From NCBI GenBank assembly GCA_003290165.1, contig QNQO01002058.1, positions 108,420 to 172,419 of the forward strand: 64,000 nt of DNA, read 5' to 3'. The position numbers were made by a program, and so were the translations under genes. Shown in pieces: positions 43,139-54,842 of this stretch. The notes under the pieces are model-generated. The model was not told the DNA's origin. It did not search any database and saw nothing but the letters and a program-made list of their open reading frames with translations. This DNA comes from Berberis thunbergii (lineage: Eukaryota; Streptophyta; Magnoliopsida; Ranunculales; Berberidaceae). How positions within the stretch are numbered: the first letter of the stretch is position 1; every line of letters begins with the position of its first letter.

Positions 43139-43341
43139 TATAAATCTGATGCTTTTTTCAAATTGTTAACTCTGTAGTTGTTTGTTTTGGGGTAATTTTA
43201 CATGTAAATTTAGATAGTAGTAGTAGTAGGTCTTTGTACTTATGGGGGTTTCTCTGGATTTTGTTGTGGTGTATTGGATGCTCTCTCTGAAGACAATCTT
43301 CAATTTAATGGAATTCTCTTTGACAATCATGTCTATTCATT

Positions 43342-43493
43342 GCCAACGGTGTTATGGTCGAGTGGTTAGGGCTGTGTGGGTTTATCCCCCACGTCCTAGG
43401 TTCGAGACCAACCGGCGACATGGTTACTTTCTTATGGTGTTGACTTGTAGGTCGCACGGGATCCTATAAAAATTCAGCTCGCTTTCCAAAAAA
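43342..43493 (+). mobile_element. tRNA-derived SINE
   Basis: The head contains an A box tggtcgagtgg (43355-43365) and a B box ggttcgagacc (43399-43409), followed by a short body and an A-run at 43488-43495. Imperfect duplications aatcatgtctattcatt (43325-43341) and aatcatttctatttatt (43494-43510) flank it. Length is about 152 bp. It lies inside the hAT-like element, downstream of the H3 copy. Confidence 0.85.
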
Positions 43494-44827
43494 AATCATT
43501 TCTATTTATTTTTATTGGTTTTTCAATCATTAATTTTCAACAATATTTACTAATTCAGTTGATTTACCTGTATTAGTCAGAAATAAATATATGAATCTAG
43601 GGTTTTGAAGTACCTTGATTGATGAGTTGTTGGGGCCTTTGTGGTCTTTAACCAAACAGACTTGTTGGGGACTCACATGATTGGAATCATTTTGACTATT
43701 TTCAATGTTTAACATCTCCAAGGGGATTGAATGAACTAAATCTTGTTGTATGGATTAGCACCGCAACAATTATTTATACTTATTTTTATGTAAAATGAGT
43801 TAATTCAATGAATTTACAAACTATGGGTCATCGCCGAAATCACCCAGAATCAACCGGAATCAATGGATGCTCCGGCGAATAAATAGAGAGATGGGTTTGA
43901 AGGTTTGTTTGTTTGAAAGGACAGAAAACATTCCTCTTCTTTCTCAGTTGAAAGAAAAATGGGTTTGAAGGTTTGTTTGTTTGTCTATCTATTTGTTGGA
44001 AGAACCTTTGGTACTTTATTCTTCTCTATTTTATGTGTCTGATATGCAACATTCACTTTTTCCACTGCAAGAATCCATCTAGCATCAAACTTGTATGATT
44101 CCTTTGCATATACATGAAAATTGTTGTAATGTATTTTCATTTTTATTAGGTATTACAAGAATCCATCTTAGGAATGTGGCATTATTAGGTATTATTGTTG
44201 TAATGTATTGTCATTTTTATGTAGGGCATGTTCTTGTGTTATGGGATCTGAGATTTCAGCTGGTATTGTCTTTACCCCAATGACAGGTAAGTAGATCATT
44301 TGTAAGCAGTTTGTCTTCATGTATATATGGAAGATTGTCTTCATTTATATATGGATCACAATGACAGGGAAACATACTGTACACTATGTTATTCAAATCA
44401 ATTAAACTGTTTACATTATTTTCAATCATATAACAAGTGGGTACATCTTAATGCAACTTATTTGATTCATCCAGAAAATCCCATTCAGCTTGAAGGAAGG
44501 TGTTGAGGATCTATTTGGCACTTTGGCTGCTTGCTAGTTGTTGTTGTGGCTGGCTGTAGGATCAAGTAAGTAAAGTTCAGTTTCCAATTCTTCTTCGCTG
44601 CAAATTGCAACAGATATTCAGATTTCAGGTATGCAGATTGCAAAAGATAAACACTAATACATACATAAAACAAACTCATGTTATTTCTTGCATTGATGAT
44701 TGCTTCTTTTGTTTTTTGTTTTTTATTTTTTTTAATATTTTTTCATCACTTTTTATGAAAAAACGCCTCGCTTCGCCTCGAAAATAGCTTGACTGCTTTG
44801 CATCAAAAAATGCTTTTTAAAACATTG
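43494..44827. other. Right interior of the hAT-like element; no gene seen
   Basis: AT-rich, with a tandem-like repeat gaaggtttgtttgtttg near 43900 and 43965. Open frames here are short and unassigned. Confidence 0.4.
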
Positions 44828-45041
44828 GTTGCAAGACCTAGTTGTGGAGCATTTGATATTCCAATATGCTTGTGGCTTCAAAAAATTATGTTTTGGTTGT
44901 AGCTTCTATGTCATCCTCATTATTCTTTGCATGCTTCTACAGTGGCAATGGTAATGAACATAAAGTGAAGCATGAGTTTCATGGAGTTTATCTTGTCTGT
45001 ACTTGCATGTAATGTTTGTTTCCATAAACCGACATTCTAGA

Positions 45042-45564
45042 TGATGCGTCCAAATCTGGTCTCTTAGAAATCCAATTTGCAAAATAATAGATTACCAAAG
45101 ACCACTTTTTTTTTATGGTTGAAGGCACTTCGTTGCTTAAGTCAGTAAATTTGTAGGAGAAGGCTAAATTTAGACAGAGTTCAGTTAAACTTGCATACAT
45201 TTGTCGAATGTTCTCTTTACCTTATATAATGGTCGCTATTAATTTTCTGTGAGACTTAAGCATGTGAGGCTTGATGAGGGGAAACGTTATCTTCTCCTCT
45301 TTTATGGAGATACGTCATTGGGGGAGTAACTCCCGCCATGACTCGTTTCCTTTGTAACGTTTCTCTAATTTTAAGGGAGAGACTCATTGGGCCTGGATTT
45401 GGGCTTTTGATTGTGATATGTTTTAGAGGACCCTTTTGGGCTTTAATGGTTGGATCTGCCTTTTTGGGCTTTGCGAGTCGGCCCTTAATTAAAATACTTG
45501 GTGCTTGTGATAAGTGAGTTTTGCCACGTGTACGATCGTGATGATAGTCTTATTTGATGTAGCT
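45042..45564 (-). repeat. 3' LTR of the gypsy element
   Basis: The plus strand begins tgatgcgtccaaatctgg, like 48635 (tgatgtatccaaatctga). It continues through gggctttaatggttggatctgcc, like 54706-54837. The inner end near 45564 is approximate. About 320 bp present here (about 45108-45430) are absent from the split 5' LTR. Confidence 0.8.
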
Positions 45565-45734
45565 TGGAAGCTTTCCATCAACTCAGTATTCTTTTAGTGG
45601 TAGGCTTTTATCTAAGCATCCTTAACTTTGGAACTTCTTATTCAAATTGTTGACCACCAGTTTGGAGTCGGTGAGAACGCTGATTTATCTTAAAGTAGAG
45701 ACTTCAAAGTTGAATTTTATCACCTTTTCCAGAA

Positions 45735-46049
45735 TTACGCCTTTTGAATTGAATAGGATTGTTCTCGCTCCACTTCCCTTCTCGTTGGGTGTTCTGTCAC
45801 AGTGTAGGATCCATTCCTGAACATTTTGTTAGGTGTGTCTTTCCATTTGATTGTTGCTTGGTTGATGTTCGTTGATGTTATTCCCCCGGATAGTTCTGGT
45901 TTGTGCAGCGCCAACTGCAGTGGTTGTTCGGTCATGGCTGTGATGGGATGAGCTTGGAAGTATGATCGAAGTTTTCTTGAAAATGCGACTAGGGCGAACG
46001 TTAGCTTCTCAAGAATCTGGTAGTTCACTTCTGCGTTTGTAAATGTCAT
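45735..46049 (-). pseudogene. Gypsy RNase H / reverse transcriptase connection fragment
   Basis: Minus-strand reading gives NAEVNYQILEKLTFALV, SRKLRSYFQAHPI, EQPLQLALHKPELSG. This is the gypsy RNase H region that follows reverse transcriptase (family pattern YxxxEKLALALV...LRPYFQAHPI). The reverse transcriptase palm, integrase and most of RNase H are gone. The reading then loses homology, consistent with a large deletion. Confidence 0.75.
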
Positions 46050-46059
46050 GCTGACATAG

Positions 46060-46989
46060 TAGACTCACTCATGCACGCCCTTGACGTTAGTGGGTGATTG
46101 TATGTTGATGAGTCTTGTATTTGTTTTGGATCGGCTTTGATTTCGGATTTTCTTAAAGTTTGCTTTTGGTATTGTTTCTCCTTCCGGTTGTCCAATGTTC
46201 GATCGATCTCCTGGATTGAGTGCATTGAACTATGTGCATGGCTTAAGCTCTAATGGTGCGATGAATAGGGACATTTATTATAACGATATTATCCTTAATT
46301 GAAATGTTTCCTTGGGGGAATGATTCTCGCCATGACTTATCTTCTTCATAATAATTTTCCCTTAATTATGATGGTTTGTGCCACGTTTATGGCCATGATA
46401 GGGTAACTAATGAATTAAGAATGCTTCTTAATCAAATCCTTGAGCCTGCACTCTTCAAGATACTCCAATTGATGACCTTCTCAACAACAAAGTAAGCTAA
46501 GTATAATTCAACATCGTATTGTCCAATCATGCTCACATCAGCGCCAACTGCCAAGGCTTCCATGAATTCCTTGGTTTGTAATGGTATCAAGATTGTTCAC
46601 CAAATCGGATTTGGTCATGCCAACCTCACTGTCAATGATGGAAGATGTTGTTGGCTTTTCGGGGATAATGTGGATAAAGAGTTGGGAATTGAGCTTGTTT
46701 TTGTCAGTGAGACCCTCGAACCTGATCAACTGATTGATCTCCGCCTGAAATGCAACATTTTTGTGTCCCCCATTGTTGAACGATCTATCGATGGACGAGC
46801 AAGAAAGAAAGCTAGGTTTTAGAAATGGGATGTTGTGTTGTGTTATCTTCTAGGAGGTCGGAATATGTTTGACCAAGTTGCTGCAGAGTGTTGGGGTTGC
46901 TTTGTCACGTTGTGCAGAAGATTTTGGGTATTAAATCTTTGTCTGTATATCTCAGATTGACTGCTTACGTGATCAGTTAGACCATTTTT
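46060..46989. other. Degenerate interior; possible second LTR trace
   Basis: 46260-46420 resembles parts of the 45290-45560 LTR (ttgggggaatgattctcgccatgac, gtgccacgtttatggcc), so it may be an older LTR remnant. The 97-codon plus-strand frame at 46529-46822 runs against the element and has no recognised domain. Confidence 0.4.
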
Positions 46990-48632
46990 TCTCCCTAGTT
47001 ACGCCGTGTAAGACATATATTAGCTCTTTGGTTGCTCTTTTGACCCTGTGGCAATGTCTACCTTCTATTTTCCTTTAGACCGGTTGTCTATCAGCCCGAC
47101 AAATTATCCGAGTCGCTCTTTCTGGACTCATTATTAAATTTCGTCCTTCAAATTGTAGTAGTCTTATGTGTCGTGCCCGTGATCCTTGTGGAATGAACAA
47201 TACTTGCTTTTATCTCATCCATCTTGATCTCCTCTCATCTTGAGTGACCATTTGATATCCTCCCATTTCGTCATGGAATTTAGGATGCTTGCTCGACTTG
47301 TTTTCAAAGCCGTGTATGGTTTATACGTTTTTCTTACCATACTTGTTACCCGTTCGGGTCTGGGTCTTCCAGATTGTAGCTCTTCGGGTTTTTGTTGACT
47401 GAATTCGGACCTGCCATTAGTCCGATGCCTTTTCGATTGGTCATTTTCCTCTTGAGGTTTGCTGTCGCTTCTTCTTTCTTTTGTCCTCTCCCGATTTGCT
47501 GGGAAAGATTTCCTTTTGGATTCATTCTTCTACTTGGCAACCAACATCTCCTCGAGGGTGATGTACTTTTGAGTGAACTTCAATAAGGTTGCCATGGTTT
47601 TTGGAGGGTCTAGGTTCAAAAAATTGTAAAACGGTCCTTTCTTCAATCCGGAAGTGCAAGTGGCAATGGTCGTGTCATCACTGCAACCATCAATCATGAT
47701 TAACTCCTTAGTAAAACGAGTAACGTACTCCCTTATGGTATTTTCAGGCTTTTGCTTGATGCATAACAAGTAGTGTGGCCCCTTTTTCATCCGCTGACTG
47801 CTAATGAATCTCATGAAGGCAGTGGCTAACGGTTATAAGGAGTCTATTGACCTAAGCGGTAGTCTGTTGAACCAACTCATTCTGTGGACGTGATGCTGGT
47901 CAGAAAGGTTCAACATGGAATAGACATTGTGCTTTCTTTTAGGTCCATCATGTGGTGGAAGTGTCGCAGATGGTCCGTCGGATCGATGGCACCATCATAA
48001 GCTTCAAATTTTGGAAGAGTGAACTTCTTTGGTAGATGAGTCTTCATGAGTGCATCGAAGAACGACGGTCTGGCCAATTCGTAAAGCATGTTAGGATTTG
48101 CGACTCTGATCCTGAATGGAACTTGTGTAGGAATTCATTCGCTTTGAACGTCATCTCCGTGTTGTTCATTGCCTTCAAATTTCACTCGTTGAAGTTCGGC
48201 AAGGGTTTATTGGTTTTCTTGAACGTGGTTGGCTGAGTTTTGTTGAGGTGGTGTTTGGAAGTGTTCAGCTGATTGAACACGTTCTTGAGTAAGCTCCACT
48301 ACTTAAATCAAATAATCCATATGGACCAGAAGTTGGTCCACATGTGGATCTGTTACTGTATCGCCTGATGTTTGAGACGATTGGGCCACCATTTCATGTT
48401 GTAATGTTGTGTTACCTGGCATAATTGACTCTGTTGTTGTTGGATTTGGGGCAGTCCTTATTGGTAACTCGGCTTCACCAGTAGAAGGATTGCCCTGATT
48501 GTCGCTAAGTTGAGGATTTGTGGAATGTTTCATTTGCTCTAACTTCTTTTGTTGCTGATTAAAGCTAAGGAATCTTTCAACTATAAACTCTCTTTCGGAA
48601 AGGAAATTGTCGCTCCCCACAGACGATGCCAA
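46990..48632 (-). pseudogene. Gypsy gag (Tat-like)
   Basis: Gag starts right after the LTR with no ATG obvious in the first codons. The N-terminus is polar with a glutamine- and threonine-rich stretch (48303-48632). The conserved Retrotrans_gag core is at 47530-47814: QKPENTIREYVTRFTKEL, then LNLDPPKTMATLLKF and TLEEML. Further on, at about 47168-47207, lies KYCSFHKDHGHDT, the C-x-x-H knuckle-like motif typical of Tat/Ogre-type gag. Stops and frameshifts occur between these parts. The gag would form the element's particle; this copy is inactive. Confidence 0.8.
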
Positions 48633-48634
48633 AC

Positions 48635-48698
48635 TGATGTATCCAAATCTGATCTCCTAGAAATTCGACTGCAAAACAAGGGTTCGATTGCCAAAGAC
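48635..48698 (-). repeat. 5' LTR fragment, inner piece
   Basis: Matches 45042-45105 and ends at gattgccaaagac where the Athila-derived LTR begins. Confidence 0.8.
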
Positions 48699-50176
48699 TG
48701 ATAGAAGTATAATAATGCAATTTTAGTACCATATTTCTATATATAATTTTGGTTATTTCTTGTTAGTTATGGTATTAATTGTTATTTTCGTGTTTGTGTA
48801 GGTTCCCAATAACAACATTCCAAAATAAAAGTTTAAATGGTGCAAATTGATTTGAATTAGGAAGACTTATTGCAAAAGGAAAGTATGCAAAAAAGGAAAC
48901 CTAGAGAAAAGGCTATAAAGAGAACAATACTTGCCCTGAAGCAATCACGCTTGCAGCCACAACAAGCCGTCACCCATTTTGCAACAACAACCTCATCTCC
49001 TTCATCGTTTTCTCCTTGGACAACCACCATCACACACCCTCCGCCAAATCACAAACACAACCACATAGCACCCTCACACCACCATTGATCCCCTTGTTCT
49101 TGCTGCCAGCCTCTCTCTCTGTCGACCACTTCCTTATTCGCCTTTCATTTTCCTTCCTTATCTCTCGTAGTCCCTCTCCTTCTCAGCCATTGACGCCACT
49201 GTCTCTCCCCCTGTTTCCAGATAGCAACACATACACAGAGCGGGTCAAAGCAGAAAAAGAAAAGAGTGGGGAAGGAGATTTGTATCTTATTTCTTCTCCG
49301 CTATCCGCAACCACATTGTTTCTCTCTACCACAACAAACAGGCTTCATTGTTTCATCTCTTAACTCCTTTTCTTATTTAGTGTGATATTTGATATGGAAT
49401 ATTATTTGAACATGATTAATATGTCTAGCTAATCTCCCTTTTAGCTTGGGGTGGATTCAAAGCCCCAAACATGTGTTTTATGAATTAATTGAATTTAATC
49501 TTCCTTGCTATTAGTGATTGTGTTTTGCTTAACTACTTTATAGAGAACTTTTATTTGTATGTTTGTTAAGGTAGCCAACTTAGTAAGCATGTCAGGATCT
49601 AGGACTAGAGTATAAACCAAGTAGTAAATACCAAGTAACGTTGGTAAGGTTAATTAAAAACCTAGGTAAGAACAAGATGTTGATCATACTTGTAATTGCC
49701 TAGTAGTGTTCATATTTTCTACTAAACTTAATGACCATGAATTGTTATCTAACTTGTGATTCCTGATTAGATAGCATGAAAAGAATTGTTTGAAAGCGAC
49801 GCGTAGTTTAATTCAACGAATTTGGAAAAATAATAAGATTAATGCAGTGCGGTCACGGTTAATCTTGAGCATTGTTTTTCACGGGTTAGCAAGTGATTAT
49901 TGAAGATTGATTTATGAACATATGTTTGGTGTGTGGAGATAAACCCTTAGTTAATTTCTCACCATCTACATCTCTTAAGTTTTATTATTTTCTTAGTTTA
50001 AATTAGAAAATTTTAATCCCCAAATATTTTCTTAATTAGGCTGTTAGTTGTCTCTTAGTTATTCTTTGTGCTAGTTGGCAAACCCTCTAATCCCCGGTCC
50101 AGAACGATCCCTACTTATTCTTTATTACAATCACAAAGTATGATATTAAGTTTTGTGCTAGTAAAATAGTGCATCA
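48699..50176 (+). repeat. Athila-derived LTR, copy 1
   Basis: Starts tgatagaagtataataatg and ends gtgcatca, 1478 bp, homologous to 31254-32915. The following primer-like site is degenerate (ttttgcgtcattgcagggg). Confidence 0.85.
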
Positions 50177-52794
50177 ATTTTTTGCGTCATTGCAGGGGAT
50201 TAGTAAAATTGCTAATTACTTCATTAGTTTTTTATTATTAATTTTTTCCTTTTTATTGGTTTTTTTTTCTTTCTATCTTTATTTCAGGTACTAGTTCATG
50301 CGAAATAGGAGATCCGGTGAAAACTTATTAGAGTAGGATCCAGAGCCTGAGAGAACTTATTATGAGTTTATTTGTGGAACATGACTTAGAGGACGTATCA
50401 CTCCATGTTCCCACTTATTCTGAGGATTAATTGGACACACTATCAGGCTGCATGACGTTAAAACAAACGTTTCTTGGGAGACAACCCAATTAGATTTGCT
50501 TTTTTATTCCCTTATTTAATTTTCGTTATATTTGCTTTTGTTTGTTTCCTCTTTTAAATCTTTCATTGCATGTGCTATAATTTGTTAACATTAAGGACAA
50601 TGTTAGGTTTAAGTGTAAGTGGAACAACGTTTTTTTTTTTTGAAAAATAAAATTAAAAAATGTCAGTCCATTAAAAAAAATGTTGATTTTTGTTTTCTTT
50701 GTTGGTATTAGTGTCAGCAATATAAAAAAAATTTATAGTTGTTTTGAATCTTAGGATACTTTCCAACACAATTATGAGATTTGGTTTTTAATTGCATGAC
50801 TTTAAGGTGATTTATAAACATTATTTAAGGTCTAATATTATTCTTTGGTTAGCGTTTATTCATGGTTATCATATACAAATTTACATGTAATCAACTGAGT
50901 ATTTGGCACTCATAGTATGCTTAATTGAATTCAACTTATTATAACCAATATGTGAGTTTTGAGCCTATTGTTCCTTTGATTTTGAGAATTTTTATTTAGG
51001 TCATCTTTCATTTCTTTTGTCAATAATAATTATTTGCATGATCTCATTTTTGTTTGTTTTGGTTGCTACTTGGATTGCTTTCATAACAAAGAATTAAACA
51101 CTAGAACTTGTATTAATTTCGTTCAAAGCATTATATTGAATTGCACGACATACTTGACATGATAAAGACACCTAGTTTCCACCATTGCCAAATAAAGTCT
51201 GATCCATGATATATTTCATTTAGGTTAACCCCGCTGAGCCTGCTATTAAACATTTTTGTTTCGTTACCCTCATTTTCTATTCCTAACCTAATAAGAAGAG
51301 TGAAACATAATTTGATTTACAGAGACTATATTGTGGTTCAAGATATGTTGAAAAGCAAGTGTGAGGGAAGGCCCTTATGGTAGATACTTCAAGAAGAAAT
51401 AGTTGAAAAAAAAAAGTGGTACAAAATTACAGAAGGGACACAAGTCCTTGTCTATATTCATTCAATATTTCATTACAATACAGATAGTTGAGTTCTTTCA
51501 TTTTCAGTACATACAAAATAATGGCTGAAACTCTTCATTTTCTGTAGGCCACCTCTTCCTTTTATTTTTCCTACTTATATCTTAAACCATGTGATTCCTT
51601 GCTAATGTCTCTAACCTTATTGCATGTTTTAACCATTTCTTTAAGCCCTTTGTAATTTATTTATCTGTTCTTTCTCTTCTCTTGACCCCTTGGCCTTAGT
51701 CAACCTGAATTAAGACCTTTTGATTGAGTGTGTCATGCAATGTCACGATATGGAGATTCGAATGAGGTATGAGCATATGGTGTCACTATTTCTTGCATTC
51801 AAGTAGTAGCATTCCTTGCATGAGATCATATATCTGAAAATAAATTAAATCTATATTACAATTTAGAGTGGTATTTTACTGTTCATTGCTGACTGGGACA
51901 AATTAAAATCAAAAGGATTAGAGATAAAAGATGGTTAAGATTGAAAGTTGGGAAATATATTGAATTTGAGGGTTGAGATTCATTTCCTATTATGGCATAT
52001 TTGTAAATATAAAATATGTAGAAAGGTAAAAGTAATGAAAAAACTTTTGAAAAAAGTAGGTGGAATGTACATGTGGCGGAGAAAAAATATTGTGTTATCC
52101 TTTTAGCAAAATGAAAATTAGCATAACTATCTACATTGTTGTCGGATTTTGATAAATTTAGTATCGTTGAAATGCATTTTTGAAGATCTTTCAAACAAAA
52201 TCAATGATCAAAATAAGGGCCAAAATATTAAAAATATCTATTTCATAATTAAAAAAAAAGTATAATGTATTGCACATCTTTAATATTTTTTAATAGTTTT
52301 AAAAACAATGAAACAGGCCAATCATACCAAAAAAACGAGTCAAGCATCTTAATGCACATTTAAACAAAAACCCTAAATTTCATGTTTTGGCGAATTCAAA
52401 GATTGGGGGAGAACTCATTTTCGGCGTTTAAAATTTTTCTCACAAATGATTCAAATTTGACTAAACATGCTTACACTTATAATCGGCTTACACTTTAATA
52501 CTGATTGAAAGCAAAAATAAGGATAATGACGCATATGCTCAGTACAAAATAATTAACAAAAATAAAATTACGTGAAGTGCCAACGGCACGGGGCATACTC
52601 TAGTAAATAAACATGTCAGAAAATGTTATTTTCTTGTTATATCATATGTGAGCTATTTGTTTCTCTTTTACATCAATCCTCTCACATATAATTAGAATAT
52701 GAATAGTGATACAAATGTTGGAAAATATAGATTGAGTCATTTATTTTTGTCTTTAATTTGCTTGAGGGCTAGTAAAAGATAAGTGTGGGGGGTT
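50177..52794 (+). other. Non-coding Athila-derived internal region, copy 1
   Basis: It opens like the Athila leader and gag start (ggtactagttcatgcgaaa), but gag is gone within ~100 bp. It then moves to the usual Athila 3' non-coding region (cttgggagacaacccaatt, attaaggacaatgttaggtt). A Helitron occupies 51850-52603. A purine tract agtgtggggggtt directly precedes the second LTR. It is a non-autonomous, internally deleted derivative. Confidence 0.8.
51850..52603 (+). mobile_element. Short non-autonomous Helitron
   Basis: Begins tctatattaca after an A and ends ...catactctag before a T. This fits Helitron rules: 5' TC, 3' CTAG, insertion between A and T, no target duplication. A small palindrome gtgccaacggcac lies about 10 bp before the CTAG end, as Helitron 3' hairpins do. 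The 754-bp interior is AT-rich and non-coding. It has inserted into the Athila-derived internal region. Confidence 0.8.
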
Positions 52795-54168
52795 TGATAA
52801 GAGCATAATTATGCAATTTTAGTACCATATTTCTATATATAATTTAGGTTATTTCTTGTTAATTATGGTATTAATTGTTTATTTTTATGTTTGTGTAGGT
52901 TTCCAATAACAAGATTCCAAAATAGAAGTTAAATGGTGCAAGTTGGTTTGAATTAGGACGACTTATTGCAGAAGGAAACTATTCAAAGAAGGAAACCTAG
53001 AGAAAACGACTATAAACATAACGATACCTGCCCTGAAGCAATCACGCTTGCAACCACAACAAGTCGTCACTCATCTTGCAACAATAACATCATCTCCTCC
53101 ATTGTCTTCTCCTTGGATAGCCATCATCACACACCCTCCGCCAAATCACAAGCACAACCACACAACACCCTCACACCACCATCGATCCTTTTGTTCTTGC
53201 TGCCAGCCTCTCTCTCTGTCGACCACTTTCTTTTTTGCCTCTCACTTTCCTTCCCTCTTTCTCGTAGTCCCTCTCCTTCTCAGCCACTGATGCCACCGTC
53301 TCTCCCTCGTTTCCAAATAGCAATACATACACAGAGCAGGTCAAAGCAGAAGAAAGAGAAGAATGAAGAAGGAAAACGGTATCTTCTTTCTTCTTAGCTA
53401 TCCGCAACCACATTATTTCTCTCTACCACCACGAGTAGACGACGTCGTTTAATCTCTTAACTACTTTTCTTATTTAGTTTGATATTTGATTATGGAATAT
53501 TCTTTGAACATGATTAATATGTCTAGCTAAACTCCTTTTAGCTGGGAGTGGATTCAAAGCGTCAAATATGTGTTTTATGAATTAATTGAATTTAATCTTC
53601 TTTGCTATTAGTGATTGTGTTTTGCTTAACTATTTTATAGATAACTTTTCTTTGTATGTTTGTTAAGATGGCCAATTAGTAAGCATGTTAGGATCTTGGG
53701 CTAGAGTATAAGAGAGTTCCACTTAATCGTTACAATCTTGTACTCACAAGTAGTAAATATCCAGAAACGTTGGTAAAGTTAAGTAAAAACCTAGGTAAGA
53801 ACAAGATGTTGATCATAATTGTAATTGCCTAGTCAGTGTTCATATTTTCTACAAAACTTAATGATCATGGATTGTTATCTAACTTGCGATTCCTGATTAG
53901 ATAGCATGAAAAGAATGGTTTGAAAGTGACGCTTAGTTTAATTCAACGAATTTGAGAAAATAATAAGATTAATGCAGTGCGGTCACAATTAATCTTGGGC
54001 ATTGTCTTTCACGGGTTAGCAAGTGATTATTGATAATTGATTTATAAACCCTTAGCTAATTTATCACCATCTACATCTCTTTCACGGGTTAGCAAGTGAT
54101 CCATACTTATTCTTTACTATAATCACAAAGCAAGGAATAAAGTTGTGTGCTAGTAAAATAGTGCATCA
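52795..54168 (+). repeat. Athila-derived LTR, copy 2
   Basis: Starts tgataagagcataattatg and ends gtgcatca, 1374 bp. Compared with copy 1 it lacks a short segment near 54050-54110 and has other indels. A primer-like site tggcgtcgttgtcgggga follows at 54174-54191. A 143-codon frame inside (52966-53397) shares its first residues with a frame in the 48699 LTR, but is not maintained and is not called a gene. Confidence 0.85.
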
Positions 54169-54705
54169 ATTTTTGGCGTCGTTGTCGGGGATTAGTAAAA
54201 TTGCTAATTACTTCATTAATATTTTTATTATTAATTTTTTTTCTTTTTTTGATTTTTTCTTTCTGTTTTTATCTCGGGTACTAGTTCATGTGAAATATGA
54301 GATCCGGTGAAACCTTATTAGAGTAGGATCCGGAGCTTGAGAGAACTTATTATGAGTTCATTTGTGTAGCATGACGTGGATGACATATCACTCCATGTTC
54401 CCACTTATTCTGAGGATTAATTGGACACAGCGTCAGACTGTATGACGTTATAAACATGATTTATGGTCTAATATTGTTCTTTGGTTAATGTTTATTCATG
54501 GTTATCATATGCAAATTCACATGTAATCAACTAAGTAATTGGTACTCATAGCATGCTTAATTAAATTTAACTCATTATAATTGATATGTGAGTTTTGAAC
54601 CTATTGTTCCTTTGATTTTGAGAGTTTTTAGTTAAGTCATCTTTTATTTCTTTTGTCAATAATAATTATTTGCATGATTTCATTTTGTTTGCTTCGGTTG
54701 CTACT
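54169..54705 (+). other. Athila-derived internal region, copy 2, truncated
   Basis: Matches 50177-50460 and then, after an internal deletion of about 350 bp, 50805-51072 (taatatt, ttggttaatgtttattcatgg, tttgcttcggttgctac). It ends where the outer gypsy LTR resumes, at 54706. Confidence 0.8.
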
Positions 54706-54837
54706 TTTGGGCTTTAATGTTGGATCTGCCTTTTTGGGCTTTGCGAGTTAGCCCTGAATTGAAATACTTGGTCATTGTAAAAAGTGATTTTTGTCACGTG
54801 TATGGTCGTGATGATAGTTTTATTTGATGTATCATCA
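54706..54837 (-). repeat. 5' LTR fragment, outer piece
   Basis: Matches 45437-45564 (ttgggctttaatg, tttttgggctttgcgag, cacgtgtatggtcgtgatg) and ends ...tatcatca, followed by the target duplication ctaga. Confidence 0.8.
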
Positions 54838-54842
54838 CTAGA

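Larger units (their letters stand above)
42199..44827. mobile_element. hAT-like element carrying a histone H3 copy and a SINE
   Basis: The left end is caatgtttaaaaaaacg and the right end, reverse complemented, caatgttttaaaaagc. Perfect 8-bp duplications gttgcaag flank it (42191-42198 and 44828-44835), as expected for hAT. Near the ends are matching GC-rich stretches (gcctcgacttgc/gaggcg versus cgcctcgcttcgcctcg). The 2629-bp interior has no transposase but holds an intronless histone H3 pseudogene and a SINE. It is best described as a non-autonomous hAT-like element that has taken up host sequence. Confidence 0.82.
48699..54705 (+). mobile_element. Athila-derived tandem block LTR-internal-LTR-internal
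   Basis: The LTRs at 48699-50176 and 52795-54168 lie in the same orientation. Each is followed by a primer-site-like sequence and the same non-coding internal start (50177 onward and 54169 onward). The second internal copy stops at 54705. Because internal sequence lies beyond the second LTR, this is not a simple element but a tandem product, best explained by unequal recombination between copies followed by truncation. Confidence 0.85.
45042..54837 (-). mobile_element. Gypsy element (Tat-like) with nested insertions in its 5' LTR
   Basis: A minus-strand Ty3/gypsy element. The 3' LTR is 45042 to about 45564. Internal remnants are RNase H (45735-46049) and gag (46990-48632). The 5' LTR is split into 48635-48698 and 54706-54837 by an Athila-derived block. 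Matching 5-bp duplications ctaga lie outside both ends (45037-45041 and 54838-54842), which proves the two outer pieces belong to one insertion. Most of pol is deleted. Confidence 0.85.
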
